Of a DNA stretch of 13,060 nucleotides, positions 1 through 5,808 are shown piece by piece. The notes under the pieces are model-generated. The model was not told the origin of the DNA. It worked only from the letters and a program-made list of their open reading frames with translations, and searched no databases. Within the stretch, counting starts at the first letter, position 1. Every line of letters begins with the position of its first letter. A program made the translations under genes and the position numbers. The stretch is from Chlamydia trachomatis (lineage in GTDB: Bacteria; Chlamydiota; Chlamydiia; Chlamydiales; 2-12-FULL-49-11): positions 1 to 13,060 of the forward strand of contig CAMBTZ010000029.1 in assembly GCA_945870925.1 (NCBI GenBank), given 5' to 3'.

Positions 1-1606
1 TCAAAATAGCAGATGGTTTTAATTTACAAGCTTTAATCGCTGGTATAAGACCGGCAAGTAGAGAGAGAATGGGAGAGGCAATTAAAACAAAAAGGAGGGC
101 TTTTTCACTCATTGAGGAGGCTAGCGAGTCTCCGTAAAAAAGAGGATTAAAGGCTTGTTGACCTTCAATTGAGCTCAAAAAATTAACAAAAACTGAAATA
201 TTAGATAAGGTGAGATGGGCTAGGCAGATACCTATTAGTGAACTAACAAAGCCAAGTGTAATTCCAATCCCACCAAAAATGATAGCGATACTTTTCTTTG
301 AAGCGCCAAGTGAGAGTAAAATTCCAATTTCATGCTTCTTATCGTTTACTAAAAGGAGAAGTAGAGAGATAACGTTTGAGCAAGCAACAATTAAAATAAG
401 CACTCCAACGAGCATGAATAGATAGCGATCGCTTCGAAATTGATTAATTAATTCTTTTGCAAAATCGTATTCATAATATGGTGTGATCTTCCAATATTCG
501 TTAATGCCAGTCTTGGTAAATTCTTTAGTAAGCTCATCTTCTATCAATTTAGTCTTTTTTAAATCATCAAACCATACTTGAATACCATTAGTAAGAAGGG
601 GGTCAAGTGCTGTTGTCTGACAATTTGCATTCATTGTTTGTACAAGACTTGGATCGGCTAAAATAAACCTTGCTCCTACTGCGATTACACCAGGATCATA
701 AAAACCGACAACTTGTATAGGGAGTTTTTGTTCTTGTGAACTCATCGGAGTGACTGCTTGATAGGAGAAGTATCCTTTATCGCCAATGAGTACATCATTT
801 TCACGAAACTGTTTGGGTAGAACTACACCATTTTCTGGAACAATTAACTTGCCTTTTACAAAATAGGCCCAGGGAGGAGCAAGTTCAGGAATCGCATCAA
901 AATGAACTTTGAATTTACCTTCATCTAAAGAGATTGTATTAGCAAGTATCCGCTGAAGTAAATCGGATTCTGAATAGAGAGAGGCTATGTATGTCAGATG
1001 TTTAACATCAACAATTGTAGGTTCTTGAATAAGTGATTGTAAGTGAGAGGGGGTTTTTGGGTAGCTTGCAACGTATGATACTTGAGAAAGAAAGCTTTGA
1101 AAATTTCGACTGTTTGGACGAATGAGTTCAAGACGCATTAAGGCGCCAGCTACTTCATAATCCTCAGCTACAAGTTTAGGAAACTTTCCTTGCAAGGATT
1201 GAAATGAAGAAAAAGCTGATTTGACCGGATCGAGATAAGGGACGTCTTTTATAGGCCAGTAATGAGGGAGCTCTTCATCAAATTCTTGGTCATAAGGGTC
1301 GGCATTTGGAGATTTAAGCTTTTCACCAATGCTTTTTAGGGAATAATTTGAAGCGCCGGCTAAACTATCGATCTGGTAGTAATAAGAGTTATAATAAGAT
1401 TCTGTGGGAGTAATGCGAATAGGGGCATTGAGTGAAGTTAATTTTGTGAGCCATGTTTTTTCAATCCCTTCAGTTATAGATAAAAAGAGAAGGAGTAGCC
1501 AAACAACAATAGAAATGACGAATAGAGACAAAAGCCCAATCAAAGCGACAGATAGCTGCCTTTTTTTGGGCCATAGATAGCTTTTTAAAAAAAACAGCTC
1601 AAACAA
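1..1606 (-). CDS. LolC/LolE-type lipoprotein-release ABC permease, 3' end cut by window edge
   Basis: Inner-membrane permease of the FtsX/MacB/LolCDE class, which works with a LolD ATPase to pass lipoproteins from the inner membrane to the periplasmic carrier. The frame is open for 535 codons and leaves the window within a PSAIL motif, the usual C-terminal end of these permeases, so only a few residues are probably missing. One N-terminal membrane helix lies at about residues 20-44. A large periplasmic domain of roughly 340 residues follows, longer than in E. coli LolC. The C-terminal FtsX domain starts near residue 395, with the signature EIGILLSLGASKKS from residue 426, and two more hydrophobic segments. 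The start is TTG at 1606: an in-frame TGA lies at 1615-1613, an AAGGTG ribosome site is 7 bases upstream, and the first in-frame ATG is far inside the gene. It follows rpmG by 20 bases. LolC versus LolE cannot be decided here; a lolD gene is expected beyond base 1. Confidence 0.85.
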   Translation of the reverse strand, partial: MFELFFLKSYLWPKKRQLSVALIGLLSLFVISIVVWLLLLFLSITEGIEKTWLTKLTSLNAPIRITPTESYYNSYYYQIDSLAGASNYSLKSIGEKLKSPNADPYDQEFDEELPHYWPIKDVPYLDPVKSAFSSFQSLQGKFPKLVAEDYEVAGALMRLELIRPNSRNFQSFLSQVSYVASYPKTPSHLQSLIQEPTIVDVKHLTYIASLYSESDLLQRILANTISLDEGKFKVHFDAIPELAPPWAYFVKGKLIVPENGVVLPKQFRENDVLIGDKGYFSYQAVTPMSSQEQKLPIQVVGFYDPGVIAVGARFILADPSLVQTMNANCQTTALDPLLTNGIQVWFDDLKKTKLIEDELTKEFTKTGINEYWKITPYYEYDFAKELINQFRSDRYLFMLVGVLILIVACSNVISLLLLLVNDKKHEIGILLSLGASKKSIAIIFGGIGITLGFVSSLIGICLAHLTLSNISVFVNFLSSIEGQQAFNPLFYGDSLASSMSEKALLFVLIASPILSLLAGLIPAIKACKLKPSAIL

Positions 1607-1626
1607 AACTTTTCACCTTATGCAGG

Positions 1627-1788
1627 TTATTTTTTCTCACGAAACATTACGTGTTTCTTCAATGTTGGATCGTATTTTTTAAGTTCAAGACGAGTTGTCG
1701 TGTTTCTTGGATTCTTTACTGTACTCATTCGGAATGAACTTTCTGTGCTCTCTAAAGTAATAACTTGTCGAACTTTCTTTTTTGCCAT
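1627..1788 (-). CDS. rpmG: 50S ribosomal protein L33 (cysteine-free form)
   Basis: The 53-residue protein has the L33 core STVKNPRNTTTRLELKKYDP and ends HVMFREKK, a close fit to bacterial L33, a small protein of the large ribosomal subunit near the E site. It contains no cysteine, so it is the zinc-independent C-minus form rather than the CXXC zinc-ribbon form. The ATG start is preceded by GAGG about 9 bases upstream. It lies between tsaD (43 bases upstream) and the lipoprotein permease (20 bases downstream), all on the minus strand. A plausible own promoter overlaps the end of tsaD. From memory, rpmG next to a Lol permease and LolD is also the order in Chlamydiaceae, which supports the chlamydial assignment. 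Confidence 0.95.
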   Translation of the reverse strand: MAKKKVRQVITLESTESSFRMSTVKNPRNTTTRLELKKYDPTLKKHVMFREKK

Positions 1789-1814
1789 GGGTAAAACCTC
1801 AAATTTTTGGCCCG

Positions 1815-1843
1815 ATTATGCCGTTTTTTCTTTAAAATAGCAA
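1815..1843 (-). promoter_or_regulatory. putative sigma-70-type promoter of rpmG and the Lol permease
   Basis: Read on the minus strand, TTGCTA (1843-1838) and CATAAT (1820-1815) are 17 bases apart and match the -35 and -10 consensus at 4/6 and 5/6 positions. The -35 box overlaps the 3' end of tsaD. The -10 box is followed at once by CGGGCC, a G+C-rich discriminator of the kind found at stringently controlled ribosomal promoters. The start site would give a leader of about 20 bases before the rpmG ATG. Inferred from sequence only. Confidence 0.5.
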
Positions 1844-2824
1844 TCTGTTTGTAGGGGTCGGAGTAAGATTGAAAGGATCGGAACACTTTTGCTCTTGATA
1901 AACATGGTACCCAAGCCCTGCAATCATTGCTGCATTGTCTAAACTTAGCCCATTTGCAGGCCAGAAAATATTTACGTCCGCAGGTTTTTTTTCTTCAAAA
2001 AGCGTACGTAAACGTCTGTTATTACTAACCCCGCCACCGATATAAAGAGCTTTTAAAGAGTGCATTTTAAGGGCAAGAAGGGATTTGTTCACTAAATCAA
2101 GAAGAGCAGTCTCTTGAAAACTTGCCGCAACATCTTCAATTTTAGGACTGTTTTTCATTGCATAAAGCACCTGCGTCTTTAGGCCACTAAAAGAGAAATG
2201 AAGAGGTTTTTCTTTAATTCTTCCAGGCTTAAAAGGAACTTTAGTAGGATCACCAAGCTTAGCTATCTTCTCAATCTCAGGCCCGCCGGGATAAGGTAAT
2301 CCCAAAAGTCTAGCCGTCTTGTCGAAAGCTTCGCCTACTGCATCATCTAAAGTATTTCCTAACCACGTATACTGGCCGAGAGCCTCAATTTTCAATAAAG
2401 ATGTATGACCACCAGATACAATAAGGCCAATTCCAGGTAATACAGGTTCATCAAGACCCATCATCGCTGCATAAAGATGTGCTTCAATATGATTCACCCC
2501 GACATAAGGGATCTTCCAACTATAACTAAGTGCTTTAGCCGTGCTCAAACCAATCAATAGCGCCCCCATCAATCCTGGCCTAGCCGCTACAGAAATTAAT
2601 TCAATTTCTTCTCTAGCAACTTCAGCGTAGCAAATGGCCTCCTCAATAATAGGAATTAAAAGATCGGCATGCTTCCTACAGGCAAGTTCCGGAAAAACCC
2701 CCCCATACTCCCTATGCATTTCAATTTGCGAAAAAACCACATTTGAAAGAATTTCTTTACCACCAACCACTACGCTAGCAGCTGTCTCATCACACGTCGT
2801 CTCTATTCCTAATACAATACTCAT
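1832..2824 (-). CDS. tsaD: tRNA N6-adenosine threonylcarbamoyltransferase TsaD
   Basis: Cytoplasmic enzyme that moves the threonylcarbamoyl group from TC-AMP to A37 of ANN-decoding tRNAs (t6A), together with TsaB and TsaE. The 330-residue protein opens with LGIETTCDETA and has the conserved HREYGGVFPE. The metal ligands are His112 and His116 in NHIEAH and Asp296 in LSLDNAA. SGGHTSLL, near residue 137, belongs to the nucleotide-binding fold, and GGGVSNN is also present. Length and motif order fit the family. The frame stays open to an ATG at 2875, but this adds 17 hydrophobic residues absent from the family, so I chose the ATG at 2824, five residues before the conserved core. Neither start has a clear Shine-Dalgarno sequence. 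The pathway partner tsaC lies 1.3 kb upstream on the same strand. Confidence 0.95.
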   Translation of the reverse strand: MSIVLGIETTCDETAASVVVGGKEILSNVVFSQIEMHREYGGVFPELACRKHADLLIPIIEEAICYAEVAREEIELISVAARPGLMGALLIGLSTAKALSYSWKIPYVGVNHIEAHLYAAMMGLDEPVLPGIGLIVSGGHTSLLKIEALGQYTWLGNTLDDAVGEAFDKTARLLGLPYPGGPEIEKIAKLGDPTKVPFKPGRIKEKPLHFSFSGLKTQVLYAMKNSPKIEDVAASFQETALLDLVNKSLLALKMHSLKALYIGGGVSNNRRLRTLFEEKKPADVNIFWPANGLSLDNAAMIAGLGYHVYQEQKCSDPFNLTPTPTNRLLF

Positions 2825-3133
2825 AGTAGGAAAGCTTAGCAGATAAGCAATAATTTCTACCATACGTAAAATCAAAGTTTTTTTGGTTATGTTAATAATT
2901 TTAAAAAAAAGAACATGTTAGAATCTAAATATTTAAATTACTCTTTTGCTCTTTGTTGGAAAGGGAAAAATGAGTACGGTTTTTTAGATCTTGTATTTGC
3001 TTGCTTTTGCTAGTCACGACTCCTGTGAGTTTTCTTCAGGCATCCGGGCATCACGTTAAGAAACAATCGAATTCTATTGTGCAGGAGAAGGGAACAGATA
3101 GCATTCACTTGTGGACATATGATGAGTTCTTAA

Positions 3134-3399
3134 GAAGCTGTCCTAAAACCTAGAACGTCTTTTAAAACCGAAATCTAGCTCGTACTAGATGGTTTGTATC
3201 AAAAATTCAACGCAAAGGCGCAAAGAAGCAAATCTAGCTATCTTATTTTAAATTCATTTTATTTATAAAATAGTGGATGTGCAGGAGGGCCTCTTCTTTT
3301 TTTTGCGCCTTTGTTTCTTTGCGCCTTTGCGTTTAATTTTAGGCAATTTTTTTTTGGAATATTTTATAAAAAAAGCTTCTTAGGTTTTAAGACAGGTTC
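3134..3399. mobile_element. 266-bp non-autonomous insertion element (MITE-like) with TAA target duplication
   Basis: Terminal inverted repeats are GAAGCTGTCCTAAAACCTA (3134-3152) and its inverted partner at 3381-3399, matching at 17 of 19 positions. The element is flanked by TAA at 3131-3133 and 3400-3402. Excision of the element plus one TAA restores an open reading frame across the junction, which independently supports these ends. No transposase-sized frame exists inside, so it would have been moved in trans. A 3-bp TNA duplication and ends of this kind suit the IS1031 group of the IS5 family; that assignment is inference. Inside are a second long inverted repeat (3203-3339) and a small hairpin, ATCTAG-CTCGTA-CTAGAT, at 3173-3190. 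Confidence 0.75.
3203..3339. repeat. inner inverted repeat with GCGCAAAGG motif, nested in the element
   Basis: Arms of 30 bases (3203-3232 and 3310-3339) match as inverted copies at 28 positions; the core is ACGCAAAGGCGCAAAGAA. The loop is 77 bases. The right arm carries an extra direct copy of TTTGCGCCTTTG (3302-3313 and 3318-3329, period 16). From memory, CGCAAAGGCGCAAAG-type motifs recur in intergenic DNA of many unrelated bacteria, so this may be an older dispersed repeat captured by, or forming the body of, the outer element. Confidence 0.75.
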
Positions 3400-3642
3400 T
3401 AAGGTTTTTGGATGAAGTTGAATCAGGAAAGGTTGAAAAGAAAAGCAGCACTGAATTTTGCTTTAATGAAATTAGCAAAATCTATTGCAGCTGAATATAA
3501 TATAACTGAGTTTTTTTCTGGGATTGAATCAGCCAAAGACAAGGGAACTCGACTATTTACAAATGATCAAATCGGACCATTTGTCATTAAAAAATAGAAT
3601 GAATCAATGTATAGGGTCAGGCTTGGCATTTGGGTAGTGATG

Positions 3643-3665
3643 AGGGGTCAGTTGAGCTGACCCCT
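3643..3665. repeat. 9-bp palindrome, REP-like, downstream of slyD
   Basis: AGGGGTCAG (3643-3651) and CTGACCCCT (3657-3665) flank a TTGAG loop. There is no T-run on either side, so it is not a standard intrinsic terminator, although it sits just past the slyD stop and could still end or protect that transcript. GGGTCAG also occurs at 3614-3620 in AGGGTCAGGCTTGGCA, which resembles sequence I recall beside REP-associated tyrosine transposases. This looks like a REP remnant; only the palindrome is certain. Confidence 0.55.
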
Positions 3666-3673
3666 TGTGGAAT

Positions 3674-4099
3674 TTAGGTGAATTGGACGAGCTGGATTTC
3701 GAAGGTGAGGGTTTTGCCGGCGAGGGGATGGTTTGCGTCAAGGGTGATGTGTTCGGGGGTGACTTTAGCGAGGGTGACAAGGGTCATTTCTTCTTTTTCT
3801 CCAAGTTGCAGTTGCATTCCTTCTTGGGGGACTAGATCTTTAGGGACGTATTTGCGGTCGACAACTTTGACTAGATCTTTGAGGTGTTCGCCGTAGGCTT
3901 CTTGCGGTTGTAAGTGGACTTCTTTTTTTTCACCTTCTTTCATTCCAAGAAGGGCGTTTTCAAAACCGACAATGAGATCGCCTGCTCCGATTTCAACTTG
4001 AAGAGGCTCTCTTTCAAAGGAGGAGTCAAAGACAGTTCCGTCGGTTAGTTTGCCTGTATAGTGAACTTTAACTTTGTCATTATGTTTTGCTATGCGCAT
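3674..4099 (-). CDS. slyD: FKBP-type peptidyl-prolyl isomerase, SlyD/FkpB family
   Basis: Cytoplasmic prolyl isomerase and chaperone of 141 residues. The FKBP half starts at VHYTGKLTDGTVFDSS and continues with IGAGDLIVGFENALLGM and EGEKKEV. The insert-in-flap region (about residues 69-120) follows, and the protein closes with the family signature DANHPLAGKTLTFE. It lacks the long histidine/cysteine-rich metal-binding tail of E. coli SlyD, so nickel delivery is unlikely; folding help is the safer role. AGGT about 7 bases upstream supports the ATG. It lies 31 bases after tsaC on the same strand and may be co-transcribed. Its base composition differs from its neighbours: three 60-base rows inside it have 34, 26 and 29 G+C, against 21 in a row sampled from tsaC. 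This could mean strong codon selection or later acquisition. Confidence 0.92.
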   Translation of the reverse strand: MRIAKHNDKVKVHYTGKLTDGTVFDSSFEREPLQVEIGAGDLIVGFENALLGMKEGEKKEVHLQPQEAYGEHLKDLVKVVDRKYVPKDLVPQEGMQLQLGEKEEMTLVTLAKVTPEHITLDANHPLAGKTLTFEIQLVQFT

Positions 4100-4130
4100 A
4101 TTTTACCTAAATTTGATGTCTAAAATTCAT

Positions 4131-4736
4131 TTAAGCTGAATTAGGAGTAAAAGTTAATTTATTTTTTGGGTAGTAACCGAGTATAGGGAAGAGATCTTCG
4201 GCAGATATGGGGCCTGTGCGATCAATTTGCCAGAAATTATTTTCAAATGAGAGGATCGTGGAAGGGGTTCCGAGTGTTTGAAATTTTCCATCTAAAACAG
4301 GGAAATTATTTCCAAATGTTGCTTCAATATCAGAAATTGTAGTGAGTGTGGGGGTGCCTGAAATATTAGCTGATGTGACAAAGAGGGGGCCGGTCTGTTT
4401 TAAAAGATTGAGGATTAAAACTTGATTAGGTATCCGGATTGCGATTGTGGAGGAATTTTTTGCCGGAAGGACTAAAGTTAGCGGGCCTGGCCAAAAAGCG
4501 TCCATTATTGCTTTTCCATCAGTTGGTATTTCTTCTACAAAATATGTTAGTTCATTAATATCCCTAATAAATAAAACTAAAGGATTTGATTTAGGTCTTT
4601 TTTTTAGTTCAAATAAGGTATTAATCGCTATTGGTTTTTCATGGGACACCGCTAAACCATAAACCGTATCGGTTGGGATTGCAATAACTGCGCCGCTCTC
4701 AAGTAGCTTTATAGCTTGTTCTGTCAAAATTTTCAT
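4131..4736 (-). CDS. tsaC: threonylcarbamoyl-AMP synthase, YrdC/TsaC type
   Basis: Makes threonylcarbamoyl-AMP from threonine, bicarbonate and ATP, the first step of tRNA t6A synthesis. The 201-residue protein is a single YrdC domain: PTDTVYGLAV at residue 21, the substrate-binding KKRPKSNP at 45-52, FWPGPLTLVLP at 81, RIP at 101, TSANISG at 121-127 and STILSF near 159, followed by RTGPIS. There is no C-terminal Sua5 domain, so it is the short TsaC form rather than Sua5. The ATG at 4736 gives the expected N-terminus, but no Shine-Dalgarno is seen. It is divergent from ddl across 45 bases. Together with tsaD it supplies two of the t6A enzymes; tsaB and tsaE are not here. Confidence 0.93.
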   Translation of the reverse strand: MKILTEQAIKLLESGAVIAIPTDTVYGLAVSHEKPIAINTLFELKKRPKSNPLVLFIRDINELTYFVEEIPTDGKAIMDAFWPGPLTLVLPAKNSSTIAIRIPNQVLILNLLKQTGPLFVTSANISGTPTLTTISDIEATFGNNFPVLDGKFQTLGTPSTILSFENNFWQIDRTGPISAEDLFPILGYYPKNKLTFTPNSA

Positions 4737-4781
4737 ACAATGAGTATAGCGATAATAGCTTTATTTTGCTACATTGCTGTA
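4737..4781. promoter_or_regulatory. short divergent intergenic region between tsaC and ddl
   Basis: Only 45 AT-rich bases separate the two start codons, so promoters for both directions must lie here or inside the neighbouring coding sequence. On the minus strand TATTAT (4757-4752) could be a -10 box for tsaC. On the plus strand TACATT (4771-4776) is a weak -10 candidate for ddl. I find no convincing -35 partner for either, and neither gene has a Shine-Dalgarno, so near-leaderless transcripts are possible. Confidence 0.3.
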
Positions 4782-5783
4782 ATGAAAATTGGGATTATAT
4801 TCGGAGGTAAATCGGGGGAGCATGAGGTGTCGCTTCGTTCGGCTCGAAGTGTCATCGATGCAATTGACAGATCAAGGCATGAAGTCATCCCTATAGGAAT
4901 TGATAAAGATGGTCTTTGGTGTAGATCTGATGATAATCTTACTCTTAATGGCGGAAGTTCTTTTATTGAAGCTTGCGGAGAGCTTTTAAAAAATTTAGAT
5001 GTTGTTTTTCCTGTTCTTCATGGACCGTTTGGTGAAGATGGAACTGTTCAAGGGATGCTTGAAATTGCCGGAATTCCATATGTGGGAGCTTCAGTGCTAG
5101 GTTCTTGTATTGGTCTAGATAAGGATGTAACTAAGAGATTACTTAGGGATGCTAAAATTCCAATTGCAGATTTTTTAGTTTATAAAAAAAGGCCTAGTTT
5201 TCAAGAGGTGGAAGAGAGTTTGGGTCTACCGTTTTTTATAAAGCCCGTCACTATGGGTTCTTCTGTTGGAATTACAAAAATAAACTCCGTTCTAGAATTT
5301 AATGCCGGTGTCGATCTTGCCTTCTCTTTTGATTCTAAAATTATTATTGAGGAGACAATATTTGGAAGGGAAATTGAATGTTCTGTTCTGGGTCTTGATT
5401 CACCAATAGCATCTCAGCCTGGAGAGGTGATTCCAAAAGGGGGGATTTATTCCTATGAAAATAAATATTTGGATCCTGAAGGGGCTAAGTTTATACTTCC
5501 TGCAAAACTCTCTCATCAAAAAATAAAAGAAATCCAAGAGATGGCAATTAAAGTTTTTGATATACTTTGCTGCGAGGGTATGGCAAGGGTTGATTTTTTT
5601 ATGGATCAATATGAAAATATTTATTTGAATGAATTAAATACGATTCCCGGTTTTACAAACATTAGTCTCTATCCTAAAATGTGGGAAGTTTCGGGTATTC
5701 CGTATTCCGATCTTATAGAGAGACTTATAAATTTTGCGATAGAAAGATCAATGAGAAAAAATCTTTTAAGTGTTTCTATCTAA
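4782..5783 (+). CDS. ddl: D-alanine--D-alanine ligase, stand-alone
   Basis: ATP-grasp enzyme that joins two D-alanines for the peptidoglycan stem peptide, in the cytoplasm. The 333-residue protein has FGGKSGEHEVS with Glu15, PVLHGPFGEDGTVQG (residues 77-91), Lys154 and MGSSVGI (158-164) for ATP and substrate binding, the omega loop YSYENKYLDPEG (224-234), Arg269 in ARVDFF, and NELNTIPGFTNISLYP (283-298). The loop keeps the Tyr and Lys-Tyr typical of D-Ala-D-Ala rather than D-Ala-D-Lac ligases. The frame is open back to 4716, but that would overlap tsaC and add 22 residues before the conserved start, so ATG 4782 is chosen. In Chlamydiaceae Ddl is fused to MurC; here no MurC part exists. trxB follows after 25 bases. 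Confidence 0.94.
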   Translation: MKIGIIFGGKSGEHEVSLRSARSVIDAIDRSRHEVIPIGIDKDGLWCRSDDNLTLNGGSSFIEACGELLKNLDVVFPVLHGPFGEDGTVQGMLEIAGIPYVGASVLGSCIGLDKDVTKRLLRDAKIPIADFLVYKKRPSFQEVEESLGLPFFIKPVTMGSSVGITKINSVLEFNAGVDLAFSFDSKIIIEETIFGREIECSVLGLDSPIASQPGEVIPKGGIYSYENKYLDPEGAKFILPAKLSHQKIKEIQEMAIKVFDILCCEGMARVDFFMDQYENIYLNELNTIPGFTNISLYPKMWEVSGIPYSDLIERLINFAIERSMRKNLLSVSI

Positions 5784-5796
5784 GTGTTAAAAGATT
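5760..5796. repeat. 10-bp perfect inverted repeat across the end of ddl
   Basis: AATCTTTTAA (5760-5769) and TTAAAAGATT (5787-5796) are perfect inverted copies around a 17-base loop that contains the ddl stop codon. The stem is nearly all A and T and no T-run follows, so termination is doubtful. It may be a weak hairpin at the ddl/trxB junction, a protein site, or chance in AT-rich DNA. Confidence 0.35.
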
Positions 5797-5808
5797 AAAA
5801 TTAGATAC

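Larger units (their letters stand above)
2970..3597 (+). pseudogene. decayed gene for a small exported protein, split by an inserted element
   Basis: GGAAAGGG (2958-2965) precedes ATG 2970, but the frame stops at TAG 2985 after five codons. Dropping one T from the T6 tract 2980-2985 gives MSTVFRSCICLLLLVTTPVS and onward, a clear signal-peptide shape, open to DEFL at 3132. A 266-bp element interrupts at 3134. After removal of it and one TAA copy, the frame continues DEFLRFLDEVESGKVEKK. One further base loss, best placed in AAAAGAAAAG (3436-3445), joins the 61-codon tail ending at 3597. The rebuilt protein is 118 residues: signal peptide, an acidic and lysine-rich middle, no recognised domain. 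The arithmetic is exact (164 + 195 - 2 = 357 bases). I do not recognise the family. The tail reads as an ORF from ATG 3412 but has no ribosome site and is probably not translated. Confidence 0.7.

Noticed and set aside
210..425. Plus-strand open frame inside the permease
   Set aside because: It is antisense to the clearly conserved FtsX domain on the minus strand and has no protein-family features.
2825..2875. N-terminal extension of TsaD from the ATG at 2875
   Set aside because: It adds 17 hydrophobic residues not found in the family and has no ribosome site; ATG 2824 gives the normal N-terminus.
2912..2919. AACATGTT palindrome upstream of the decayed gene
   Set aside because: Eight bases only, expected by chance in AT-rich DNA, with no second copy nearby.
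3302..3329. Possible CRISPR-like or tandem repeat (two TTTGCGCCTTTG units)
   Set aside because: Only two units with a 4-base gap and part of a larger inverted repeat; no spacer array.
3412..3597. Independent small gene of 61 codons
   Set aside because: No ribosome site; its sequence fits as the 3' part of the interrupted gene beginning at 2970.
4716..4781. Upstream start for Ddl
   Set aside because: It would overlap the tsaC coding start on the other strand and add 22 residues before the conserved MKIGIIFGG start.
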